Made by a program: the position numbers and the translations under genes
Shown here: in pieces, positions 44,591 through 56,096 of the stretch
Layout: every line of letters starts with the position of its first letter
Numbering within the stretch: position 1 is the first letter of the stretch
Source: Ephemerocybe angulata
Taxonomy: Eukaryota; Basidiomycota; Agaricomycetes; Agaricales; Psathyrellaceae
Reading direction: 5' to 3'
Length of the DNA stretch: 64,000 nt
Assembly: GCA_013368325.1 (NCBI GenBank)
Contig: JAACJK010000233.1
Span: 124,001 to 188,000, forward strand
Notes under the pieces: generated by a model
The model's input: only the letters and a program-made list of their open reading frames with translations
Told to the model about the DNA's origin: nothing
Database searches by the model: none

Positions 44591-47157
44591 GGATACAAGT
44601 TCATGTTGGACAAGCTGTGGATGGCCAGACATGTTTGCAACGGCTGCTATCACCGGATCGTGAATCGCGGATGATGTGGCTGTGCAAGCGATCAGGCGCC
44701 TATCTGAACTTTGGACGGGCGTCTTTGACCGCCTCTAGCAGATTTGAGAGCCTCGGACTTAATTGTAAGAAACGGAAGGTTTAGCATAGTGTCTCCAGAG
44801 CTGTATACATTCACTGTGAGGTAGGGCTTGAGGTTGGGAGACTTCAAGCACACAGAAGTCAAGCGCGAGGGCCATGAGGTCCGATGATGAAAAGTGCACC
44901 CGGACTGCTGAGCAGCGTCAGCGGAGTATGACCGCGCCACAAACATCTGGTATCTGTACCACTACGGAGAGGGTATGCAGTAGACAGACCTGAGATGATG
45001 AAACACCGAATGGCGAGTGGGGAAATCCGGTGGAAATCAAGTGGAAATCTCAAATTATATTCCACTTTCAATTCCACTCTGACGCTCTAACGCTCCAAGA
45101 GACACTCCAGGAGTACCCCAAGTTCGATGATACCTCAGAATGACGTCTACGCAACAGCCCAAGCCTCGATATCCTTCTAGTATAAATACAAAAAAGCGAA
45201 CGAGCATATTTCATTCACCAGTCGCATTCTCATCTCTCATACCAGCCATTACTTCTTATATCATCCCAACCTTTATCGCATCTCCTCCAATGTCTAATAT
45301 CAAAGATGCTACATGGAAAGCATGCACACGGTACGAGGCATCACCACTGTGAATCCTGAAGAAATGCAAGAGTTGTGTAGTGCTTAGCTGATGAAATTAA
45401 TTCCATCGGGGAGCAACATGCAAGTGGGGAAATTCGCTGCGCATTCAAGAAGGGAGACCATCGATGTCACCCATATGGATAAAATCAGAGGTATGTACAT
45501 ATGTCATGTGCATTTATATAGCACTTCTAAGTGTGCGTACGTGAAGAGCCCTGCCCCCTTTGAGTGGAAAGAACCCTAACTGCATCCCGGTTTCTTTGCC
45601 AAGTTCTACCAAGCACTGCAACCGTTACCTTACCTGTTATTACACTAATACACCGAGATATGGATTTTAGAGGGCTGTATTGCACGAGGATAATGCTGAT
45701 GAAAATCATGAGAGAAATTTTCGTCACAATCTCGCGTGAAGAAAACACGATCCACAATTAGAATTTAGGCGCCCAAGATAAGATAAGTGCTCTCTCTCAA
45801 AATACGGATGAGCGGACAAGCGCGCACACATATTACTCTGGGGAATCACTGGCCTAAGGACTGTAGCATGTATTCAAGCACCCCTGTCACCGAAATCATG
45901 AAGCAGACACTAAAGAAATCTGCCAACCATTCATGCACTGACCACACGCGCCTCCCATGTTCGTATCCCCATTCCCTTCATAAAGATTCATTCAGCAGAT
46001 GTCTTAGTATCGTTAGGATACCAGGCTACGTAATATGTGATTGCATTGCCTGCCGCTTGTCGATACGTACACGGATGAAGGCGACAGTACACTTTTCTTG
46101 CAATCCCACTTGTCAAAGGCAATGAAATTGTTTCTTGGGCGCATGCTGTAGGTACCTTATGTCCCAAGGTCACAAGGCCTATATATTCATAATCTAGTGC
46201 ATCCTAGCTATCGAACAGTGTATAGTATATGCCTTACAATTAAACCCGAACGCGAGATCAAGAGGAAACAAAATCCCCAATCCCTCGATTCGACGCGTCC
46301 CGGTGCTCAGCCACCAACTGATCGCGCGCCCTGGGCCCAATCGGGCGGGCCATTAATCGTTACACCTACTTGCCTCGGATGCAGCATGTACGTCCCACCA
46401 GAACATGTCTACCCTCAGAACATGCTGATAGGAAACATGTATCCCCCAGCAACATGTCATCCTCTTAATGATATTTCGCAACATGTAAGTCTACCCCAGA
46501 CCCAAACATGTCAGCAGTACGAGATCCATTGCAAAACAGGTTGTCCCATGAACAGAATTTTGCAACATGTAAGTCTCTCGATTTTCCGAACAGTATTGTT
46601 GCCATAGGCTTGGCGCCTTCTCCCCACCTTCACCCAAGTCAGCACCCAAGTTCCGCCCCGCCAACTTGCACCCTTTATACTTCACACCTTCAAGTGTCCT
46701 TGGCTGGGTTTTTCCTAGCTGTGGGATGGATATGAGCCAGAACAGGGGGAGCAGGGATGATGGGGCTTGTATCAGTGATAGATAGTAGTAATGGTGCGTC
46801 GTTGGATCTCTCTAGCCTATCTTCGAGAATGTACACTGACTCTTCTAAGTTATGGGGATATTAGATATATATTTTCAAATCAAGCTTACTTTTGGACGCC
46901 GTAAATCGTTAGCTCGCTTGAGACCGCTAATTGGCCTGCTACGGCCGGTGTTCACTTGGGAGGAGAATGTCTGACGTGATAAAACACGGCTAGACATGCT
47001 GAACATGGCTGAATCCAAAGGAATTTACACCTGTGGCAAGCTGAGTACTCCTGACAACGCTCGATTCGAATTTGGAAAGGGCGCCAAACCGTTCAACCGG
47101 GCTCGGTCACCGGTGCAAACTTATTCCTCAACCTGCTTTCTCTCGTCCACCAACTAA
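44591..47157. other. Repeat-bearing intergenic region
   Basis: Copy 2 of the ACATGTTG element lies here. TATAAATA at about 45180 followed by ATG at 45290 (MSNIKDATWKACTR) hints at a small gene, but no in-frame continuation was found. Confidence 0.4.
46480..46606 (-). repeat. ACATGTTG-type element, copy 2
   Basis: Inverted relative to 44444-44590. ACATGT words continue leftwards to about 46388, and CAAGTT words follow on the right to about 46700, so both repeat types travel together. Confidence 0.75.
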
Positions 47158-47696
47158 ATGGTATTCCGGCGCCTAGGACGTGCCATGCGGGCTCTTTTCG
47201 GAGATGAAGCACATCCGAACACGTCTCAAGCACCCCAGCATACACCGGCAGTGCACAACCATCCAGGAATGATGGACCCGCGCGCTTATGGTTCCAGTGA
47301 TCCCAGATTGCACCCGGCGCAAGCGTATACAACGACACAGTCAAGCTACCTGTACCAGACACATGTTAATGTAATGGCTCTTTTGGTCTCTTCAGTTTTA
47401 CTGACTTCACAAAAGAAGATCCAATGCGAACACTGATGCCTCAAGCGGCATATCAGGCCAGCCAGGGGCCGTATGCAACTTGTAAGTTTCCTACATCTTT
47501 CAATGCTCCTCGCGCGTTCTAATTAGCTTCAGATCAACCTCAATACTATATTAATGCTCCACCTCCACCTCATCCCTCAGTTTTTCAGCCGTACCCGGGG
47601 CCGACCCATCCCCCAGCACCCCTCCGTACACAGCCACACAAGCCGCGGCCTGCAACGAATACTTACCAATATTCAGAGACTCTCGGACTTGAGTAA
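47158..47696 (+). CDS. Pro/Gln/Tyr-rich small protein, 147 aa
   Basis: Exons 47158-47351, 47396-47481 and 47533-47696 join in frame (introns GTACCA...TTCAG of 44 nt and GTAAGT...TTCAG), ending TAA. N-terminus MVFRRLGRAMRALFGDEA is basic-amphipathic; the rest is low complexity, rich in His, Pro, Gln and Tyr (PPPPHPSVFQPYPGPTHPP). There is no signal peptide of usual type. The first intron is inferred from phase; other donors nearby would break the frame. No family recognised; probably intrinsically disordered. Confidence 0.5.
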
Positions 47697-50600
47697 GCAA
47701 AAATAAACGTTGAGTCCACTAGAATACACCTTAGGTATAGTATATAAAACCCCAATATGACCTTTAAAGAATCAGTGAGCCAGGTATGAAGACCGCAAGT
47801 CGAGCAGCGACGAGCACTCACCAAGCGCGTATGACATACACTGACGCCTTTCTGGCTTAGCTACAATAATATCCCAATTACACGCCTACATGGCCCCCAC
47901 AAATCATATTCTCTGCACGATTTATACAGTTTAACAATTCAACTTGCCTCACGAACACCCAAGTTCGACGCAAGTTGAATTGTCGCCCCATGGGAACCAA
48001 GTTGGCCAAGCAACTTGCCCCAACTTGGGTCGAACTTGTGTCCATTTGGCGGGGGCAAGTTGACCCAAGTTGACCAAGTGAACTTGGTCCAAGCGAAATT
48101 ATACACGGTCCATCTCGCCGAACATCCAGATCCGCATCCACCATCCACGCTCAAAGGCCCTTCCACTTGCTTCAACCTTCGTTCTACTTCCATTCCGTTT
48201 CTCCTTCTTGTTTTCTTTTGCGTTCTCATTTAATTTGAGTGGCTAATATCAATTCTTCGATGTGTCCATCTCGTATGACCGGCGTCGGCCCAGCAGCGAG
48301 CAACATCGGACCCGAACCTTCATGTTTGAATCCTCGTACGTGGCTGAGTCGATCTCGGTACAAGTGTTGGAGCGGTTCATCTTATACTTGTTCAAGTCTT
48401 TGGATCCGCGATCATGGGCGAACGGAACTGGATGTATCAGGCACCTTCGTCGTTCTGCATATCCGGACTGGGAGGTGAGCTACTGACTACGACAGGTGCG
48501 CTAGGACGAGGATAGGGGCGAGGGGCGCGATGCCGCCGATGCGTGAGGTAGGCTGGAGGACTGGGATGAAGAGAAGGAGGAGGTGCCGGCGGCGTGGTGG
48601 GGGTAGTGGTGCAAGGTGAGCACGTTCCATATGTATACCCCCATTGTATTGGAGATAGCGACCAAGTGACCTACGCACTCTGATTCGCTAGTCCCGTCCC
48701 CAACAGTGCTGTCGCTGATCCCTCGTCTTGGGTACTTCGTTTTAGTAGTGCTCGTTCTGCTGTAGTGTATCGAGATCTATGGCGAAGGCGAGTTGTCTCG
48801 GGAGTCGGCTTCTTTATGACATTTACGATCTCGCTTGTCTGTGTCTTCTGCGTAAATAGTTCAATCGAATTTTGGTGTTGTGCGACACAAAATATTCACT
48901 CCCGACACTGTTACAAGCGAGCGACTGTGAGCGATGGAGGAGATGAGGCCTTCGTGAGGAGCAGATGACGCTCCATAATGTAGTCGACCTCGCGGGCCTC
49001 AAACGCAGGCTATGATGCAAGTAGACACCGAGCGCTACGCACCCCAAAGTAGGCATTGACGAAGGTAGAGGGAAACACACTGATGTGTTCTTTCGTGATT
49101 CTTGCTTGACCCTATATAGGGTAGCTGCTATACAGTTTGGACCCACCGGAAGAGCGGAAATGAATGACAATTCAGAGGTCCGGACTTTAGCTCGCCAGGT
49201 GAAGGAGCGCGGGGACAAACTCAAGGATCCATTCCCCCAAGAGAAGGCGGGCGGACAAGCAGCTGAGCATCGATTGACATTGCTAGCTGAACCCTGCATT
49301 GTCATTGGCCCCATGAACCCTCGAGGAAGTCCCAGCACACACCTGGAAGTGCCAAACACGACCGAGGACCTGAGATCGCGTCCAGGCTCCAAAAGATTAA
49401 TCCAACATATAAACAGGATGTATGGGCGTACGAGGCGCGTAGCTCCCACCCCATCCAAGAGCCAAACGCACCCGATGGATCCAAAGACAGAGCAGAGGCG
49501 CGGCGCAGCGTCGGTGTAGCACCGACAAACGGGCACTAGCCACCTCGTAGCCGTTGAGATCCACTCAGGCTCGCCTCGACGGTATAGGACCCAACCTTCA
49601 AAGTTCAACGCCTATAAATCCACTACAACAGACCTGTTCCATCGAAGGCGATGGGGCCGTGGCAGGATCGAGTGCTTAGGGGTAGCCGTCCTCTTCGTAC
49701 TCGGTCGGGGACGGCGGGGCATACATAACGAGCGGGTGGGTCGGTGCCGTCGTCGGCGATATGGTCGAAGGAAACAGTGGGTCGTCTCCCGTGTCCGCTT
49801 TCGCTCAAGGATCAAAGCCCGACCACGGAATCGGCCGAGGACGACGAAACGCTACATATCGAGGCAAAAGCTCGGGGTGTGCCAGCGCTCTCGCTCGCCA
49901 GATGTGCACTCAATATGACTCATATCCCTCAGAAATAAGAATCCGTGGACTGTATCAGCGCTGACATACGGGAAAATGGAGAAAGAGGTCGGCGGAGGGA
50001 TGTGAACATGCAGTCGCGGAGCAAGGAGGTGGGCGTCTGGGGTTCTCATTATTCGTCGCTATAATATCACGTATATTACCCCTATTCGAGATCGATCCGT
50101 GAAGCAATGATGTAAGATGTGCTATGACGGGGTGTTCGCCGCATGATCGGGAATGGAAGGCGGATCAGGGCGTGGCGGGACATCCTTAGCGCCCAGGGTT
50201 TAGTATTGGGGACCTATACGCTGCCCAGTCTTTCAATACTATTTCGTCGATCATGACGTACGTATCCCCTGGGAGGCTGATTGAAAATTTTCCTCCCACC
50301 CCCGCTGCCCCCTCTCACTTATCATTTCGACATATCGCAGAGGGCGCTTCTGTGTTGCGCGTCGTGCAGACCATTTGATCCGCCTTCCATCCCCATCTAT
50401 ACGGTCTCCAGCCATGCAGATCGTGCTTTTTTCGGGTAGCACTCGCATTGGCCAACACTAGGATCACATATGGTTTTAATGCCGTATCTCTAAACAACTG
50501 TTTCTAGCCTGTAGCAAATTTGGTGGGATCGTACACCGTGACTTGAATCAAGTTGAATGCCAGATAACGTCCATCCATAGCTTACTGATACGGGACCAAG

Positions 50601-50798
50601 TTCGGAACTGAACATCCGACCTGAGCGGCTCCGCTACATTCATCCGCTAAACGAGCCCCGGCGGTAGATATATTTGCAGCCCCCCCGGTAAGTGACCGAC
50701 CTCGCTATAAAGCAGCGATTTTTTCAAGATTTGTTTTTGGATCTGACTCGATCTGACTCCTCGTTCTTCGTCTCCCCGCCACGAACGCTCTCGACACG
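47697..50798. other. Intergenic with repeat array and dubious open frames
   Basis: Contains the second CAAGTT array. A frame at about 48262-48486 (+) with ERFILYLFKSLDPRSW has coding-like composition, and 48823-49608 (-) and 49085-49519 (+) are long overlapping open frames on opposite strands. None has domain or splice support. Confidence 0.4.
47935..48125. repeat. CAAGTT/AACTTG repeat array, copy 2
   Basis: Inverted partner of the array at 44160-44282, with the shared flank CCAAGCGAAAT...ACAC..TCTCGCCG. Confidence 0.75.
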
Positions 50799-52425
50799 AT
50801 GGCGAGCTTTCTGGACTTGTCCACGGAGCTTCACTTCAAGATAGCTGAGTATCTAGACACGGTCGATATCAAGGTTGTGGGTGACGTACGATTCGATTTA
50901 CACCTACTCCACTTCCTGCAAGAACTGAGAACCTCTCCAGACATGCAGGACTCTGTATACAGTGATGTCCACTCGGAGTATCTGGGAGAATAAGCTCCGA
51001 CGCACACTCAAGCTTGGAGGCATTCCCGAGGCGACATTGAGGGTCCCCATTTGCGAGATGGATGTGGTTGAGCTGCGGTCCCATTGTCGGTGGGATATGC
51101 TGATGACGCTTCTCGGGCGATCTCGTGCGCCCCTGAAGCCTCAAAATACCCATATCCTTGACGATGGGGTCTTCGGGGTGGAAGACGGGACGTCGGACTA
51201 TGCTCGACTTGTCCCTGGAGGGAGATACGCCATCACCAAGACTGACGAAACGATAAAGCTTTGGGATCTGGGTCCGATCTGTGGGCCCAAGCGACAGGGT
51301 GTAAAACTCGTCGATTCGTCTAACATCGAGGATGGGCAGGGATATTTCTCCTGGATATCGCCCCTCTCGCGAAGCACCAGGGATACTCTTTGCTTTGTCG
51401 CCATCATTGAAGGAGTGAATCCGACGTGCGTAATCTCATTCAGGTCTCCGGTCAGCGCGGAAGTTCTAACTTGGTACTCCAACGAAGATTGTACACAGTC
51501 CAGCTCTACGATATTGATCAAGCAGGCAGAGATTGCAAGCTGAAGATGCTTGGACAACTCCAGTTCCCGGAGCGAGAAATTCAGCCCGGCGAAGCATGCC
51601 TGGCAGGCGACCTCGCCTACGTCCGCAATGGAGAGGTTCTGTACATCTGGGACTACTGTCGCTCGCTTATCACGTCGTTAATCCCGCACGGCTACTTAGA
51701 CAAGGCAAGCATTCCTACTCAGGAGGCGTATACAGCATTAAATGACAAGATATATCTTCTAGACATTTATCGGGAACGGTATCGGGGTCGAAGTTGGCGA
51801 CTCCTCGATCTATGGATGGCGGGTACCTCCATTCCGCCCTCTCACTCCCGACTTCGCAATCCAACTGCCTGAGTCAACTCCGCTCATGTTCGAATTACCG
51901 ATTCCCGACGATGCTGGAGGAGGATCAGAGTGTCATATCGTCGACGTATCACTGGAGAAGACAGGTCTTCACATCACCTTCGACATGGCGAGGGCACGGC
52001 CCACTGGGGAAATCGATGCAGCGAATCAAACCTTCGACATTCATCGATTCGTGCTCAAAGCGGATTCAAATACGGCTCCTACCCTATCGAGATACTCCGA
52101 GACCTTCGACATTCCCAAGCCCCACCTTACCTCCAAGTTGACATACCTCTACAATACGGCGGCCCCGAGAGTACCTGTAGTGTTGCAGGACGGAAGGTGG
52201 GATGCGAGCAGTCGAGTGTTCCAGTACATATACTCGACTGATATGGAACCCGGGGGTGCGACCCATTCCACCTGGGTTGCGATTCCCATCCATAGCGCGA
52301 TTCGGGAGGGGGTAGTTTGCGACCTCACGTTGCCGTGTCCCGTTTCGGGAAGGATGGTCGTCGTGAGCCATGAACTGCCACACGCGCGGGCATATGTCTT
52401 TGACTTTTATCCAAGTGGGCAGTGA
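50799..52425 (+). CDS. F-box-like/WD-propeller protein, 474 aa (paralogue B)
   Basis: Exons 50799-50885, 50941-51414, 51504-51704 and 51763-52425, in frame to TGA. N-terminal F-box-like LDLSTELHFKIAEYLDTVD; then MSTRSIWENKL, GGRYAITKTDETIKLWDLG, VLYIWDYCRSLITSL and a C-terminal half matching paralogue A (GNGIGVEVGDSSIYGW, FELPIPDD, FDIHRFVLK, AYVFDFYPSGQ). Exons 1 and 3 equal those of paralogue A in length. Intron 3 starts with GCAAGC after AAG, a GC-AG intron, whereas paralogue A has GTGAGT at the same place. Intron 2 (GTGAAT...GTCCAG) is inferred from alignment to A and frame. Probable SCF substrate receptor; function otherwise unknown. Confidence 0.82.
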
Positions 52426-53006
52426 GGTCCGTCGAGCTGTACACATAGTCCTGCCGTACCTCCCGTATATTGATATATTCGTTTCGGAACTCTCGTTGGG
52501 TGCGTATCGCTCCGTTCAATAAGATAAGTAAAAGCTCCCTCGGAGTAGTCCATGCCACTCCGCACACACATGCACACTTAGTGACCGTACCTGTGTACTC
52601 TGAGTTTCCATTCCTCTTCCGTTATTCTGCTCAGACGTAGGGATGATTATGGCAGCCAAATGGCAGGACGCGCTACCGAATCAACCAGTCATGCAGTATC
52701 CACCCTACCGGTGGGAGCACGTCGGCGCTTAATCGAGGTGTCAAGTGTGTCAAGGCTTGGCACATAGACGATTAGGCTATCTAATACAAGTTCTCTCTGT
52801 CCATGTGTTGGTATCATGAACGCAAAGCAGCGGCTTCCTATTATGCATCAGTTGTTTGTGTTTATCTCGATGAGAGAAGACTACGTCTAATGTCCATTGT
52901 CGTAACGAACACACAGTCTCAAGGGATGATCTACAGTTCCCCGGGCGTTGAGATATATAAACTATCTATAGTGCTACAAACTGACATTCCTAACTATTCT
53001 TTCGAT
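52426..53006. other. Intergenic with promoter of the 106-aa gene
   Basis: GATATATAAACTATC with TATATAAA at about 52954-52961, 46 nt before the ATG at 53007. Otherwise empty. Confidence 0.5.
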
Positions 53007-53443
53007 ATGCGTATTCCCGCCTTCCCCCTGCTCTGCGTCTCCCTCTTCCTGATTTCCACCGTCCATGGTCACCGTGATGTACGCAATGTCCAACAATCTG
53101 GTGCTTTCCCTAACCTTCCTTCTCAAATTTCGATCAGAATACCCTTGAAGCCAGAGACCATATCGAGACTCTCATCTCTGCACGCGGCATTGAAAATTGG
53201 ACACTTGAGCGACGAGGTGTACTCGAAAGCATATCCCCGAGGGAAATACTTGGCGAGATTGAAAGGCGCCTAGAGCGTAAGCCATCGTGGCGCTGCGACA
53301 TATGCAAGATAACACTATTGGAAGTTATTGCTGTGAGTCTTGCTTGGAATATCATCAACCCGGTAGGACCCAACTGACCCTTCTCCTAGGCCAATGCTCA
53401 TAGGGATAGATTTCCAACGCACGATCTCACCAGGAAGTCGTGA
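53007..53443 (+). CDS. Secreted C2H2-like protein, 106 aa
   Basis: Exons 53007-53078, 53138-53332 and 53390-53443, phase 0 introns (GTACGC...GATCAG and GTGAGT...CTCCTAG), stop TGA. Signal peptide MRIPAFPLLCVSLFLISTVHG. The mature part resembles the 112-aa protein at 31559-32027: a helical region with SPREILGEIERR, then C77-x2-C80 and, across the last intron, H93-x6-H100. The finger spacing (12 between Cys and His) is shorter than in the paralogue. Exon number, phases and signal peptide start (MR.P) agree, so both are likely real. Function unknown; extracellular or endomembrane by its signal peptide. Confidence 0.7.
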
Positions 53444-53935
53444 GGGTGGGTCTCGATATGCGACGAGTATACTCCGCAGAAGGCCTAGGACTGGTGCCTC
53501 GCAATGTATGCCACACAGGAGGCACTTTACTCCGAGGGACACAGCGCGCTCCCCTTCATGACCACAGTGTACCTTATCACAAGCACAAGAAGGACGAGGA
53601 CTAGACAGTGGTAGCTCAGGGGAAATTCAGGGGTATACTCGTGTTGCCAGATAATCTACCCTGCGCATTTCTGGATGGAGCTCGACTTCGGCAGGACTAT
53701 CGAGCGCTCCTTGTGTGAATTTAAAAAGGTCCATGGGTGCGGTATGTGTGCATTATCTCTGAGAACACCTTCCACCTACTGTAGATTTCCGAGCACATCA
53801 TCATACGTAGTGTGGACAAATGTGTATATCTGAGTACATCTTCGAATTAATATAAGTACATAAAGGAGAGGGCAGTCCCCACAAATCCTAGTCCCAGCGC
53901 CCACTTCATCCCCACCCCCCACTTCGCCAGCAGCG
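53444..53935. other. Intergenic, promoter of the next gene
   Basis: A TATAAG motif near 53853 and an A/C-rich leader precede the ATG at 53936. Nothing else supported. Confidence 0.45.
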
Positions 53936-54497
53936 ATGCTCTTCAGTGTAAAAACCGCCTTCCTCAGTACTGCTTACCTCGCATCGCTCGTACATTCGAC
54001 CCCGACGCAGGAATCCCGTCGCCTCTTCCCGCGCGCCTCTCCCCTTCCAGGACCATGCCCATACCAAGCATACATCTGCAAGCCCAACGGAATCCCGTTC
54101 CCAACTCCAGACGAAAGCACAATCATACCGAGCCCCCTGGAGTTTAAATGCCGCTTCGGATATAGCTCAGACGATCCTGACTTTGGCTACTGCTTCTACA
54201 GCAAGGTCAGTCGCAGCTTACCTGGCTTGTAGGGTATCCGAGCCGCTCTCAATGATTCGGCGACTTACTACCTATCCCTCCTCTCATACTCAGGATACCG
54301 GAGAACCGACCGGCGCGACCCCGTTCTTCCCGTTCTCCGAGTGTGGGACGAGCACTGACTCATCTATGGCGAATCCGCAATGCGCTGCGTACGCGCACAG
54401 CGGGCCTACAAGACGCGCCAATGCCAAGGCTCTTCCCTCACGTCGGAGCGTCGCCGGGAGTACACCGAAGAGTCCCGTTGGAATGAGCTTTCAGTAA
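53936..54497 (+). CDS. Cys-bearing secreted protein, 157 aa
   Basis: Exons 53936-54205 and 54294-54497 with a GTCAGT...ACTCAG intron, stop TAA. Signal peptide MLFSVKTAFLSTAYLASLVHS, then a pro-like stretch with dibasic RR. Six cysteines outside the signal: CPYQAYIC, FKCRFGY, FGYCFY, ECG and QCA. An acidic/aromatic motif SSDDPDFGYCFY precedes the intron, and DTGEPTGATPFFPFSECG follows. The second half is Ser/Arg-rich and less conserved-looking. A 37-bp part of exon 2 (54433-54469) is repeated exactly at 55111-55147. No family recognised; probably secreted. Confidence 0.68.
54433..54469. repeat. 37-bp direct repeat, copy 1
   Basis: Identical to 55111-55147. This copy lies in coding exon 2 of the 157-aa protein. 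Confidence 0.9.
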
Positions 54498-56096
54498 TTA
54501 CCCTCCATTCCACAGTACAGCATAGCCAGTTTTTGGGAAGAATACTCAAGGCTCACGTTCACCAGAAGCCGAGCTTTCCAGACCCCTTTCGTGATATCAT
54601 GTGTCCGAATGTGAATATCTGAAGTCAAAGAAGGTGGAAAAGATTATCTCCCTCGGGCATATAGCAAATGCCCATAATCAAGCTGGGATATTTGCATTGG
54701 TCTCCACTTATTTGGACTCCCTCTGTGGCCCTGATATTACCAGGTTTATAGCGTATCCCGTTCTTCTACAACTGAAACAACAAACTTGGGAAACGGTGCC
54801 AACGGAGTGCGCGGGCCAAAAGGTTTTGAAGCCAGGAACTGAAGGATTGAGACATGTCCCAAAAGCAATACTCACTCTTAGATCATCCGTATCAGCCTTG
54901 AACATGAGTACCACTCAGATCTGCTTCATGTCCTCGCATTTCCAATTGGATCACGGCATGATTCGATGCAAGCATTGAGATGCGCTTTGCAAGAGAAGCT
55001 CCGCGAGATGAAACGGGTGAATAAAAAGCAGCTTTGAACAGACGAGTTGGAATTGACGAGAAGTTCAACTTGGAGTCGGGGACTGGCGCTCACTAGAGCG
55101 CCGTTACGGATTCCCTCACGTCGGAGCGTCGCCGGGAGTACACCGAATGTGGCTCCTGGGCCCAAGATGATGATGTTTTCTAGTGCGTTAAAGGCGGAGA
55201 AAGAGCAATGTTGAGGCCACCGTCTTCCAGCTATTCCAATGCCACCCGATTATTGCACAAGAACGAGCGCGATAACGACAGTAGAGACTATGAACTATGC
55301 ACTGAGACCCTACAAATACGCGAAAGATAGCTGGTTCGAATTGCTACGATCCATGTCACAGAGTCACATTGTACGATGGTGAAGCCACGGGAGACTTGAA
55401 CGCGAATGTGGAACGAACGATCCCCATGTCGCATCTCCGCAAGTTATCAAAACCTTCGGCTCGTAAGAATTCATCTTACACTCGCTGTAAGTCGAACCAC
55501 GATCCACTCGCACTCGCACACAAAATGTGGGCGACGGAGGACTGGAAAGACAAACGAAGAACAACCAATCACACAATTCGCGTAACTTACACGCCCGAGA
55601 ATGTGCACACTTGCCAGCGAGTAGGTACCCATCCGCCCACAAGTTACAACGCCCACCGAGGTACGAAACATCCTATCATTCAAAATACGTATGTATGTAG
55701 GTATATATGCAATAAGAACACGGTATCCAGTGCGCGTATGAATTACAGACAGAACAACAAACGGAGTCGGAGACTTGGGCGAAACATGGAGATAGAAGCG
55801 TGGATCATGAGTGCGAAAGAGAAACGAAGACGTGAAACGTACAAGTACAAATTGATTATTGGTATCAGCGGAGATGAGAAGATGTAGGGCATATGCAAGT
55901 TCAAGAAATAGCGAAACGGAGTTGCGAGAACGAGAATGAAGTGGGATGCGGCTGCGACCAGCGCGTCTCGAGCAGCGCGAAGACGAAACGAAGCGAGCTT
56001 GGCCGACACACTCGAAGGCGAAGTCAAAAGGAGATACCAAGCTAGAAGACGAGCTAAAACGAGACGAAGAACACTCAGCACACCGAAGCCGTCCAC
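54498..56096. other. Intergenic and 3' flank of the kinase gene
   Basis: A 172-codon plus-strand frame at 55369-55887 lies antisense to the presumed 3' UTR of the kinase and is Lys/Arg/Asn-rich without recognisable features. No gene called. Confidence 0.45.
55111..55147. repeat. 37-bp direct repeat, copy 2
   Basis: Exact copy of 54433-54469, in non-coding DNA 0.6 kb downstream. Confidence 0.9.

Noticed and set aside
48823..49608. 261-codon open frame on the minus strand overlapping a 144-codon plus-strand frame
   Set aside because: Composition is Ser/Arg/Cys-rich and atypical, no domain or splice support, and both strands are open by chance over the same DNA.
55369..55887. 172-codon plus-strand frame behind the kinase
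   Set aside because: Antisense to the likely kinase 3' UTR, Lys/Arg/Asn-rich, no recognisable features.
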